Source: a virus
Direction: 5' to 3' (one strand)
DNA length: 64,000 bases
IMG/VR virus record: IMGVR_UViG_3300027788_000006
Location: 1 to 64,000 of that record
Below the pieces are notes generated by a model. That model was given only the letters and a program-made list of their open reading frames with translations. It was not told the DNA's origin and did no database searches. Position numbers and translations under genes: made by a program. Position 1 is the stretch's first letter, and each line of letters starts with the position of its first letter. Below are positions 45,701-53,155 of this stretch, in pieces.

Positions 45701-48700
45701 ATGTATAAACTTGACCAGGTATAAGATTCCAAGCTGCATAATTAGTTATCGAATCATTAAATCCGCCACCACATGCTACAGCGAAATTAGTATTGTAAAC
45801 ATTGGGATTTGTTATACCAATACCAGTAGTGAAATTACCAGCTACAGGAGTACCTCCAGAGTCTATAAAATAAAAATCGTCCGGACCTACAGCATCTCCC
45901 CCACTTGTAAGTATATTCATGTCAACTAAACATGGGACATCAGTTGCTATAGTAGAAATTATTGTAGGAAGTATGTAAGGAGTACAGTCAATTATTATTC
46001 CTGTGTATGTTACAATACACCCAGTAGAATCTGTTATAACACATGTATAAGTACCTGTAACAGTTAAATTAGAAATATTTTGTGTAGTCGCCCCATTACT
46101 CCATAAAAAACTATAAGGAGCTGTTCCCATGGCTACTGTTAAAAGTATCTCACCGTCTTGCGCTATAGAAGTATCCAGACAAGTTATAACATCATTAACC
46201 GTTGTAAAACAATAATCACAACAATCATCACATGTAGGAACTACTGTATTTCCTAAACAATCTTCATTAGTATTAGAGGCTGTAACATCCATACATCCAT
46301 GAACATTATTATCTGCAATAGTAAATGGTACGGTGCAAACACCAGATAAACCATCACCATAAACCCCCACAGTATGAGCACCAACCTGCGTTAGGGTTGA
46401 GTAAGTATGAGGCCACGTTATTGGGGCACCCAATATATGCCCAAATTGTCCTCCAGTAGGAGCAGTAAGATAGAAAGTATAATTAGGGCCAGAAACAAAT
46501 CCTGGAGTTATAAGATCTACTGTAACTGATCCAACACCAGTACAATCTATATCAGTAGATACAACGTCTAGATACCAGCATGTTCCATCATCACAAGCAG
46601 CCATCGCATTATAATTACACGCTGTTGGATCAGTACAGCCTGATAGCTGAGGATCATTATATATAGTGAAACCCCGAGAAAAAGTACACCCATTACTCAT
46701 AACACAGATAGCGGTATAACCACCTGCAGCAAGATTAGTATCCGCTAAAAGAGTAGAACTATAACTATTAGGTCCTGTAACAACTGTTGATAGTATTGTT
46801 ATTGCTGGTATAGTAGTTCCCGGATATAGTTGGTATGATCCTCCTGTAGGAGGTGGTGAAGCTGGAGGACAGTACATTATATCTCCTGTAACAACATGAA
46901 CCAGAAGAGATACTATTTGAGGAGAATATACAGGTTGATAAACCCCTACTGTTTCTGTACATCCAAAAGAATCTGTAATATGACAAACGAATTGACATGT
47001 ACCATTATAATCAAATGGAGTATTTCCTACCCATTTATTTAAATCAGAGGAAGTAAAAGTAGCGTTTGTAGTTTGATATGGCCAAGGAATTGGTATACCA
47101 GGATTAGTCAAGTCTTCCCAAACAAAAGTAAATGGAGGAGTTCCTCCAGCAACAGTTACAGTAGCCCCCGATGAATTACATACTTCAGGTGTTAGTGTTG
47201 CATTCCATGTACAAGGATCTGGATAAGTACAAGTGTTCAGACTACAAGTACAAGTAGCACAGTAATTAGTTCCTAAAGGATCCGTACATCCACATTCAGG
47301 AAAGTCTATATATATACCATCACCTTCTGCAGTACAAATTAAACCATTTGAATCAGTTGTTACAATAACAACTCTATAAGTTCCATCTAAACCTCCATTT
47401 TGGAAATCATCTACAGGAGTAAGTGGAGTGTTACAAGCATATTGCCAATGTATATAACTATTAATACTAGGTGAGGCAACTACAACTGAATTTGTGGTTA
47501 CCCAAGCAGATCCATTCCAAAATTGTACATGATGTACTTGAGCTATTAATGTTACAGTTGGAGACCATCCACAAGATAAATATGATCCATAATAAACTAG
47601 ACAAGGGGTTATAAGCGAATTCGTAGTAAAATGTGCATCAGGGGTAGTACAACAGCTTGGCCCTGGAGGGTATAAACATGAACCATCATCAGTTGTACAA
47701 GTAGGACAATAGTTAGCCGGTTGCGCCCCAGGATAATTTGCTATACCTGTTATAACATCATAAGCTATTCCAGTTGTATTAGAGGCAGGATCAGTCCACC
47801 AAGTTTGACCTTGATTTACAAATGTACCATCATCTGTACATCCAGTATTACCATACACACAACAACAGTCACAAGTAGCTGCAGCATTATAATTAGTAGC
47901 TATAGGATCAGTACACCCACAATTTACAGGCGCATTATTTGTAGAACTTATAAGAGCAGGTGCTCCAGCGTTATGACCAAAAGGTCCCGTAGTAGTTACA
48001 GTAGTTGTATTAATATAATGGATCTGCATATATAATACAGGAGTAGTAGGTAAGAAGGGCGTTATAGCAGCTGTAAATCCTTGTCCAGCACAATCATCTG
48101 TTCCTAAATCCTGGACAAATGAATTTCCTAACTGTGCCTGGAAAATCGTCATTATTAATGTGTCTCCCCCTGGAGTATTATCCATATCCAACCATATCTC
48201 TACACGATCAACTTGAGCACATGGAATACCAGCCCCCCAATTTGCTACTAATGATACTTCACAAGTAGTATCTACAAATGTAAGAGTTGGATCTGGTTGG
48301 GTAACGTAAGTACAACTACCATCATCACAAGTAGCCAAAGCATCATAGTTACAAGCTAAAGGATCTATACACCCATTTACAAAACCATCAGAAACAATGG
48401 CAGGGATAGGGCTATTAACACAACTATTTACATCCGTAATTATTAATGAATATGTACCTGCTATAAGTCCTGTTAAATTTTGATTAGTGCTTTGTCCCGC
48501 TGGAACTACGCCTCCACTTGAAGCAGACCAAGAGAAAGTATAAGGAGCAACACCTCCCGCAGGAGTAGGAGTTATAGATCCATTGGCAACTAAACAGTCT
48601 GTATTATCAACAACCAACGTCGGGATCATAGTAACTATAGATGGCTCTGTTATAGTCCAACTTGTAGTTAATAAACAGTTATTATTATCGAGTATATCAA

Positions 48701-51689
48701 GGGTATATGTTCCTGGTGATAATCCAGTTATTCCTGTAGATGATGTAGAACCAGTACTCCATAAATATGAGTATGGTACACTACCTCCTGTAACAGAGTT
48801 TATTGTAATAATACCATTATTCTCTCCATTACATCTTACATCAGAAGCTGTTGCAGATAAAACAGTGCTACAATAATAACAACTTCCATCATCACACAAA
48901 GCACTTGCGTTATAGTTTACAGCTAAAGGGTCTGTACAACCATCAGGTAAGATACAAGAACCATCATCACAGTTAGCAGTAGCATCATAATTACATGCCA
49001 TAGGATCAGTACATCCATATATACCGTTGTCTAGTAAGATTTTGGTTTCTAAATACCCTACACATCCATTAGAATCTGTAGCTTGGCAGGTATAAGTACC
49101 TGGAACCAAACCAGATATCATATTAGTAGTAGCTCCAGTACTCCATAGCCAAGTATATATACCTGTTCCTCCACCCATAAGAGCTTGTATGCTACCATTA
49201 TTATAACATGTAACATGTGTAGCTTGTAAAAATGTAGAGATATTTGCTATCCCAGGAACTACTATAGCTAGGTATTCTTGACAGCCAGTGATTGTATCTG
49301 TTACTACAACCGAAGGAGTTGACGCAGGGAATCCAGTTGCTGCTGGAATAGTTTGTCCATTAGACCATAAATAAGTATAAGTACCACTACCTCCTGCTGC
49401 AGTTACGGTTGCTGTTCCATTAGAATCGCTATGGCATATAATAGCTGTGGATGTTGCAGTAAGAGTTAATATTGGGTATAGAGGTTGGTCAAAGCTTATT
49501 CCGAATTTATTTGCATAAAAACACCCATCTTCATCTATCATGTATATTGAATAACTACCCTGATCTGGAGGCAGTCCAGGAGTTCCTGTATAATTTACAG
49601 TAGTATTATCCTGTGTGGTAGGAGATGAACTATTTATTAAAGTTAGTTCTACAGCAGACATAGTCGTATTTGCAATATACGACGTATTTTCATCTATAAT
49701 AATCTGACCGTTTGTATCAGGAGTAAAAATTCCATATGCAACAGTATCATTATTAGTACTAGATGTATGTGTAACACCAGCATTTATTGTACTCGCAGAA
49801 TTAGGTACTATAAAAACTTGAATAGGACCAGTAGAATTAATAGCAGCTGATAGATCTATAATAAGCTCACCGTAAGTACAACTATGATCATTTACAATTG
49901 TTGTAACGGTGCTTTGGTTAGATATATGGAAATCACCACAGTCACAATCTAAACAGTTAACAGTTTGATCTGGGTATAGAACAGCTGACATAGAATTAGT
50001 TGGTCCTATCAAGTCCAGCGTCATTATTAATGATAAGGGAAAGGGAAGGCCTGGGGAAAAAGATACAGCAGTCCCATCACATTGCTCATCTGTATACTGC
50101 CAATAATTTATATTACTGGAATCGTTACAAACCTCTATAGGTCCTGGACACTGATGTATATGTTCAGAGTAATGATGAACATGAGTAAATGGTACATAAG
50201 CACCCTTATCTGCATGTATTCCACTCTGATTTTTTATAAGTCCATATACTGTATTAAAGTCCGATTGAGCACCTATAGCAGTAGATGCAGAATCAGCAGG
50301 AGCAGCGCCTACAAAAGTATTCTCATAAAAAATATTAAGACACTCATAATGTTGAGACCCAGTAGATCCAGGTATTTTTGATGGCAATGTAGATGGTATT
50401 CCAGCAGCTGTTTTCAATGCGTTTCTATCAGCATTCAGATAACTAATATCAGGCTTAGTAACAGCACGGCTAATAACTCCACTAATCGGACGTTGCTGAG
50501 AAGTAGGTTGTGTGTATATCCTCTCTATATTAGTATTTGCACTAGAAGCTCCAAGTGTATTATCTAACTCAATAATCATGATTGGCCAATTATCATCTAG
50601 AGTAGTAGGAGTGAAATCAGGAGTGAAATACTTAGCAGTACCACCTGAATTACCTACCGTTGATATATCGTGAGTAATAGTATGGTTCGAATAATTTGAA
50701 AATAAATGCATCTTAAGAGTTGCACCAGCAGGAAAATTACCATAGTTAGTATTGAGAAACATCTGTATCCGTTCGATTCCATCTCTACATAATCTCTGAA
50801 GGTAAGGAGCAAACTGACTGTTACCCAGTGGCATTCCAAATCTTTGCATAACTCCTGTTCTTTCACCAGGACCAGCATTTAACTCTAAATAGTCGGAACC
50901 GGATGGAAACAGTTGAGCAGAAGTAGGTAAGCCAGCAGATGATGCATTACTAGTATATTTAATCCAATTTGCATTTGCTATAGTTACATTTGGATGCGCT
51001 GTGTGTATATCTGCAAGTATATCATTTGGAGTTGCTCCAATAGCATTAGTAACATTTAGTACACTAGCTGCACCGGAAATAGAGCTCCAATCAGTTCCAT
51101 CAGTAATGTGTTTAGAATAATGAGATTTAGCAATGTGTACATGCTTACCTGTTATATTAGGATCAACTATATAACTTATAGTAGAGATAGGTCGTTCTCC
51201 TCCGTATGGGTCAGTACCAGCAGGAAAAGCATCACAGTCATTAGCCTTTACTATTGCCACAGTTCCAATATCTCCTGCATAAGAAGTTACGCTGTAGTAA
51301 GCTTCAGGTAGAACTACAGTAAAATCTTTTGAGGAACCATCAGACCATTCAACACGAACTAGTCTTACAGGATTGGAACCTGTTGACGTAGGTAAAAAAC
51401 TAGCAGAGTTACCTGTAACACCATATCTTAAAATGATACCTGGTGGATTGGATGGTTGACCAACTGAACCTGTAGACGCAATCACTGGCACTACAGAATC
51501 TCCTGTAATATCAGTGAAACTTGCTACAGTTAGATGTGTCTGACCACAGAAACTAGCACCACCTGCTAAATTACCATATACAACTGAGCTGCATATTATA
51601 GTTTGAAGTGAAGTAACTATTGTTGGTTGACAAAGTGTATCAGTAGGACCTCCACTGATAACAACATTTTTTAATTCTGCTACAGCCAT
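39777..51689 (-). CDS. Giant Cys-rich modular fibre-like protein (3970 aa)
   Basis: A single open frame of nearly 12 kb. Residues 1-735 are a beta-rich N-terminal region of phage type with no recognised domain; this part probably anchors to the virion. From about residue 740 to 3760 the chain is a mosaic of (i) SprB-type repeats, with PYxYxWSxGxTT, LxPGTYT and DxNGC landmarks; (ii) over twenty Cys-rich modules of the GCTDPxAxNYxxxAxCDDGSC type; (iii) about 110-residue Ig-like modules with WDGTxW landmarks; and (iv) three tandem W..C modules. SprB is the gliding adhesin of Flavobacterium. The last 200 residues are a distinct Cys-rich end. There is no signal peptide and I see no type IX secretion tail, so it is a virion component, most likely for host contact. 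The cysteine content is unusual for a protein folded in the cytoplasm. Confidence 0.85.
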   Translation of the reverse strand: MAVAELKNVVISGGPTDTLCQPTIVTSLQTIICSSVVYGNLAGGASFCGQTHLTVASFTDITGDSVVPVIASTGSVGQPSNPPGIILRYGVTGNSASFLPTSTGSNPVRLVRVEWSDGSSKDFTVVLPEAYYSVTSYAGDIGTVAIVKANDCDAFPAGTDPYGGERPISTISYIVDPNITGKHVHIAKSHYSKHITDGTDWSSISGAASVLNVTNAIGATPNDILADIHTAHPNVTIANANWIKYTSNASSAGLPTSAQLFPSGSDYLELNAGPGERTGVMQRFGMPLGNSQFAPYLQRLCRDGIERIQMFLNTNYGNFPAGATLKMHLFSNYSNHTITHDISTVGNSGGTAKYFTPDFTPTTLDDNWPIMIIELDNTLGASSANTNIERIYTQPTSQQRPISGVISRAVTKPDISYLNADRNALKTAAGIPSTLPSKIPGSTGSQHYECLNIFYENTFVGAAPADSASTAIGAQSDFNTVYGLIKNQSGIHADKGAYVPFTHVHHYSEHIHQCPGPIEVCNDSSNINYWQYTDEQCDGTAVSFSPGLPFPLSLIMTLDLIGPTNSMSAVLYPDQTVNCLDCDCGDFHISNQSTVTTIVNDHSCTYGELIIDLSAAINSTGPIQVFIVPNSASTINAGVTHTSSTNNDTVAYGIFTPDTNGQIIIDENTSYIANTTMSAVELTLINSSSPTTQDNTTVNYTGTPGLPPDQGSYSIYMIDEDGCFYANKFGISFDQPLYPILTLTATSTAIICHSDSNGTATVTAAGGSGTYTYLWSNGQTIPAATGFPASTPSVVVTDTITGCQEYLAIVVPGIANISTFLQATHVTCYNNGSIQALMGGGTGIYTWLWSTGATTNMISGLVPGTYTCQATDSNGCVGYLETKILLDNGIYGCTDPMACNYDATANCDDGSCILPDGCTDPLAVNYNASALCDDGSCYYCSTVLSATASDVRCNGENNGIITINSVTGGSVPYSYLWSTGSTSSTGITGLSPGTYTLDILDNNNCLLTTSWTITEPSIVTMIPTLVVDNTDCLVANGSITPTPAGGVAPYTFSWSASSGGVVPAGQSTNQNLTGLIAGTYSLIITDVNSCVNSPIPAIVSDGFVNGCIDPLACNYDALATCDDGSCTYVTQPDPTLTFVDTTCEVSLVANWGAGIPCAQVDRVEIWLDMDNTPGGDTLIMTIFQAQLGNSFVQDLGTDDCAGQGFTAAITPFLPTTPVLYMQIHYINTTTVTTTGPFGHNAGAPALISSTNNAPVNCGCTDPIATNYNAAATCDCCCVYGNTGCTDDGTFVNQGQTWWTDPASNTTGIAYDVITGIANYPGAQPANYCPTCTTDDGSCLYPPGPSCCTTPDAHFTTNSLITPCLVYYGSYLSCGWSPTVTLIAQVHHVQFWNGSAWVTTNSVVVASPSINSYIHWQYACNTPLTPVDDFQNGGLDGTYRVVIVTTDSNGLICTAEGDGIYIDFPECGCTDPLGTNYCATCTCSLNTCTYPDPCTWNATLTPEVCNSSGATVTVAGGTPPFTFVWEDLTNPGIPIPWPYQTTNATFTSSDLNKWVGNTPFDYNGTCQFVCHITDSFGCTETVGVYQPVYSPQIVSLLVHVVTGDIMYCPPASPPPTGGSYQLYPGTTIPAITILSTVVTGPNSYSSTLLADTNLAAGGYTAICVMSNGCTFSRGFTIYNDPQLSGCTDPTACNYNAMAACDDGTCWYLDVVSTDIDCTGVGSVTVDLITPGFVSGPNYTFYLTAPTGGQFGHILGAPITWPHTYSTLTQVGAHTVGVYGDGLSGVCTVPFTIADNNVHGCMDVTASNTNEDCLGNTVVPTCDDCCDYCFTTVNDVITCLDTSIAQDGEILLTVAMGTAPYSFLWSNGATTQNISNLTVTGTYTCVITDSTGCIVTYTGIIIDCTPYILPTIISTIATDVPCLVDMNILTSGGDAVGPDDFYFIDSGGTPVAGNFTTGIGITNPNVYNTNFAVACGGGFNDSITNYAAWNLIPGQVYTSALNYTLPNGVTGTVYGPPMTVPLNANMVCGCMDATADNFNEDCATGLTVVPTCDICCDFCSATLTVAAVASACGLGTILIATVLNCGGCLGVYAWTGSLNGAVSSNLGSIIIPTGGGSVTCTWTENITGCVYTDTLTFPAPPTSVTLGQTNTCANNLPIDNGTITQTVAPGTPPYTYAWTAASGGVVPGAQTTNQNLTGLVPGDYNCVVIDASGCTGTATSTITACCVTGCTDNSTYAFNYDVTNICTCNSGSANDCCVYPVTTALISQTVTGCNNTIILSTSDTNASALADTASATFQIISDPAGAATLIALPLPLSSTGTDTYGLTFIEDCSTFFFPLNGDYAIQYVITYANGHTETIQSNTVTYVRRICGCMDAAAINYDATATCPDTCIYSGAITCALALNITSAGCIDDLVLTASDSSSNIVASWAWVIEDATTNTTMASGSSSMTSLAATSNGVDACGTPVVAYAMNTTYDATVTVTFTNGTTDTCTTSVITTPTYICGCTDANATNYNAAATCDDGSCTYPCCSLPTFTATANNNPGGCTLEYLSTLTCAVSEYAETIVSTLQFWDGTTWQISDVLTETTTAAANATAGVSNTYNYSCTTNTFGTYGTGDYRVVFDITYVGGATCQLISATDTLTFNPCGCTDPTATNYDPLAICDDGTCISSSCCTPDTIGLDPSSTTVNTCTPDLLFTATCSPITVSHVINWYMWDTAGTAWVLLTTATVVSANTSINEILPFANLHTTPGSEIYKAEAVITYAGSTCTIELQYTYTPTGPLGCTDLTPGLYPDVNGYDASAVYDCTTSTTIPTAGNIMSYPTIGGYLNSNVDQCAVCPGPCTPGNPIHTWRDCNTLVEYTFVEMGATGAGSESNDYYIAVGSPSPGNTIQYLNDCYEYVGISVTNTLGTIINYSSANFLLLPFYFNCIDCSAVFHEWKMCVCPSSWVPAIVWADCAEDIVNMIGDPTSVYPLANTALNNGIFYNYVVAQNGAPIVIGDVLNIRHTSGVGSYCIEYMGPSPYNAATHHGYTTMLGEYELGNNHTLVGPADVYADCTLCASAPPLYMEWEKCGTTDLYNIVDVGVAVTSANTITWVGTNQSGAIQMPGYPAANLTWGPIIGATVIKLSNGDCFKFNGYNVAPAGNATSELIDASPTIPLELDCTSCLLVPGCTDPSADNYNENCATLPVLATISDGCCQYTLTGCMDTGALTQNYWDGLEPYNGINSQSPNDYATILTTVTYPGILPINPNPTATSDDGSCIYEGCTDPAANNYVTYASVDDGSCNYCVYGCTNPAFVQYNSLATCDCNSSDPAQGNTGPLDPLLDNDCCVDLCVSGCMDCGTIWETDSVANPGAITCLTQTGTAASGAGSTNFDPLATCPAGCITPLNGCTSATALNYDPTANNDDGSCLYCSGFTTAMGPALSGTGQAFVIDAASVNTATNWFQASLATTIEDPTGSFTGSAILTMGINPNVQLPAVLYITIFDSTGNIVMSGPSSSAPGVIFSAVGLSYGSYSIVISTISLPVWSVAQVCDNTFTFDIQTPACDDPAAFNTTLIPAQYVISDPTLCIVPGFCACAVTATTVVSSLCGVPSSIVWNMTCNPGQSITGYLEQSLDNGATWTTIVASITGTSNGFNTLLHTQLVTTNSQWRFTYTETTTPSCGTAGTVVMSPIIITTMPLCGCTDVTAQNYDPLAVLDDGSCIYCIYGCIDPLASNYNIAATCDDGSCLYAIEGCTDPGASNYSSGATIDDGSCIYCDAEYWDCIPQANTSTNSCTGTAVTLLISEGILLSTNTYDSTELDPWTTFPNQDMALTALVLIHGITANFNDYYYQSAQPCGAYPAGCCLNGFVKKKITSITHVGMPGQFFNTWKTYIDAAILAGVPTGSLILPANSDGCHPATGYNVSIESSTVSNTPSTANIISGALGSPSENSDTINIIACCTGSCNCSEVAVEGPNTSQAACLSDPFCCLTPQSL
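42205..43185 (-). repeat. Three tandem W..C modules inside the giant protein
   Basis: Three consecutive modules of about 90-115 residues begin with HTWRDC, HEWKMC and MEWEKC and share later landmarks: a strand with GD(V/C), CYEYVG / CIEYMG / CFKFNG, and a closing DC..C. Each frames a compact beta fold with four conserved cysteines. The module family was not identified with certainty. Confidence 0.65.
45025..46210 (-). repeat. Two further SprB-type repeats
   Basis: Copies at about 45990-46210 and 45025-45265, separated by other beta modules. The second contains GGVVPGAQTTNQNLTGL, a near copy of the peptide in the repeat at 48400-48625, which shows module duplication within the gene. Confidence 0.7.
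48400..49470 (-). repeat. Cluster of four SprB-type repeats
   Basis: Two repeats (about 49255-49470 and 49035-49250) precede the first Cys modules and two (about 48630-48875 and 48400-48625) follow them. Each has the order Cys..NG.I, GGxxPYxxxWS, a Gly-Thr turn, LxxGTYxxxxxDxxxC. The fourth copy carries GGVVPAGQSTNQNLTGL, echoed in the copy near 45100. Confidence 0.75.
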
Positions 51690-51703
51690 ACGTTATATAT
51701 ATA

Positions 51704-52201
51704 TTAACAATTACACCCGCAAGACAGGTCACATATTTCTTTGGATTTTAAATACTTGTCATAAGCATTTTTTATATACCCGGTATTACCGAGTATATAG
51801 ACTTGTTCTGCTGAAGCTTTAGCAGAGCTAATCAATAAGTATATTTTTTGTGCTTTAGCAAGTGCTTTAGAACATCTAGGACATTCACACCCACAATTAA
51901 TTAATTCTTCTGTTAACTTAGCTAAACAACAATCAATATCACAGCTTGCTATAAACGCTGCTGAAGATACTGTTGCACCTCCTTGGGCATATTCAACTTG
52001 GTATACACCATTAGAGATTAAAGTTATATCATTAGTTAAGGTTTCACCGGGAACTGTATAAGTTATCGGATGAGTTATTACTACACTGGATGCATAATTT
52101 GTTATAGTTAAAGCTCCGGCAATACCTGCTCCCGAAGCATCTGTAGTATCTATAGAAACCATTAGACAATCAGGTCTAACGGATACAATCTTTAATGACA
52201 T
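51704..52201 (-). CDS. Virion structural protein with Cys-rich helical tail
   Basis: A 165-residue protein. Residues 1-90 are an Ig-like beta domain (LTITNYASSVVITHPITYTV). Residues 87-165 are a helical tail with CDIDCC at 87-92, CGCECPRC at 102-109, and a final CDLSCGCNC. The cysteines could form a zinc site or disulfides, in line with the Cys-rich giant protein encoded next, 14 bases downstream. Its leader (TTTTAAAATTTAACTAC) lies just after the terminator hairpin of the preceding gene. The Cys tail pattern is one I associate with structural genes of Bacteroidota phages. A fibre-base or attachment role is inferred. Confidence 0.68.
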   Translation of the reverse strand: MSLKIVSVRPDCLMVSIDTTDASGAGIAGALTITNYASSVVITHPITYTVPGETLTNDITLISNGVYQVEYAQGGATVSSAAFIASCDIDCCLAKLTEELINCGCECPRCSKALAKAQKIYLLISSAKASAEQVYILGNTGYIKNAYDKYLKSKEICDLSCGCNC

Positions 52202-52221
52202 GTAGTTAAATTTTAAAAGTT

Positions 52222-52256
52222 AAAAAAGATATATAGGGGGTATTTCACCCCCTATA
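52222..52256 (-). terminator. Intrinsic terminator after the 284-residue structural gene
   Basis: A perfect 10-base stem TATAGGGGGT/ACCCCCTATA (52232-52241 and 52247-52256) with a 5-base loop. Read on the - strand it is followed within 5 bases by six T (52222-52227). The best terminator in the window. Confidence 0.88.
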
Positions 52257-52278
52257 ATCTTATAAAGTTGTTAGCCTA

Positions 52279-53133
52279 CTATATACCAGCTACAATTGCA
52301 TCTACTAAAGCAGCTGCAGGAGCAGTAGCAACAGCAGAATTTCTTACAGCTAATACTAAGACTCTTTCATTGTCCACACCATTAATTTGGTTGACAGTAG
52401 GATTCTTGTATGTAATTGTATTCAACTCGTAAGGGAATCCAGCAGAAGCATAAGTTACTGTACCATTTGGTAAGTAAGTAGCTCTATCGTAATCACCTAC
52501 ACCAGAACCTAAGAAGTTTTTCTCTTGTATTAACATTACCTCAACATCACCTACACCTACTGAACCAGCAGTTAAAGCTGGAACTGTACAAGTTGCAACT
52601 GAAGTACCTGGATCAAAAGCGATCTGAATATTAGTCATAACTGTATCAGTTGGCATTCCTGCAAAAGTAGTACCGGTAACTGTAAGTACACCCGCACCTG
52701 GAGCAGTTGCAGCAGAGATCCAAGATGGCATGTCAGCAGTAATTGCAGCAGCTAAATATACAGCGATAGCATTTGCAGCACCCCCAATAGTAGCCAAAGG
52801 AATTTCATATGTTTTTCTATTGAAAGGCTCCATTCCAGCAGAAGTATCAATAAGTTTGAAATACCCTACGTCTGGAGTTGTAGCGTCTTCTGTTAAAGTT
52901 ACATTTGCGATTTGTGCAGTTGAAACAGCACCTGTTGCAGTAGTAGTATTAATAATATCTTTTTGGTTTATCCATTGAGATTTTACATTACTACCAAATC
53001 TTAATACTCTAAATGTTTTTGCAGCTATTACAGCAGCAGCATTAACTAGTACAGTACCAGCTTGATCTTCAAATGTAATGGCACCAGCAGCACCTCCTAC
53101 AAAATCGTCTCCGAAAATTATTTGTTTAGTCAT
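52279..53133 (-). CDS. Abundant-type virion structural protein (auxiliary capsid candidate)
   Basis: A 284-residue beta-rich protein with many Ala, Thr and Val residues, no Cys-rich region apart from one Cys, and no membrane segment. The gene has its own A-rich leader (AAATTTAAAAAAAAGAAA) and a strong terminator directly after it, a pattern shared with the major capsid gene and fitting high expression. Position two genes after the MCP-linked gene suggests an auxiliary capsid or major tail or fibre-base protein. No family could be named from sequence alone. Confidence 0.68.
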   Translation of the reverse strand: MTKQIIFGDDFVGGAAGAITFEDQAGTVLVNAAAVIAAKTFRVLRFGSNVKSQWINQKDIINTTTATGAVSTAQIANVTLTEDATTPDVGYFKLIDTSAGMEPFNRKTYEIPLATIGGAANAIAVYLAAAITADMPSWISAATAPGAGVLTVTGTTFAGMPTDTVMTNIQIAFDPGTSVATCTVPALTAGSVGVGDVEVMLIQEKNFLGSGVGDYDRATYLPNGTVTYASAGFPYELNTITYKNPTVNQINGVDNERVLVLAVRNSAVATAPAAALVDAIVAGI

Positions 53134-53155
53134 TTTTTCTTTTTTTTAAATTTTA

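Larger units (their letters stand above)
40420..49020 (-). repeat. Array of GCTDPxAxNY...DDGSC modules
   Basis: Roughly two dozen copies of a 25-60 residue Cys-rich module are spread through the giant protein, often acting as linkers between beta domains. The best copies keep GC(T/M/I)DP, (A/V)xNY, and CDDGSCxY. Degenerate ones keep only GCMD and the terminal Cys pair, as at about 46250 and 45580. Protein similarity is high but the DNA is diverged. Confidence 0.85.

Noticed and set aside
40420-49020. Regularly spaced repeats considered as a CRISPR-like array
   Set aside because: The similarity is at protein level in one frame, unit lengths vary and the DNA is diverged; there are no identical repeats or unique spacers.
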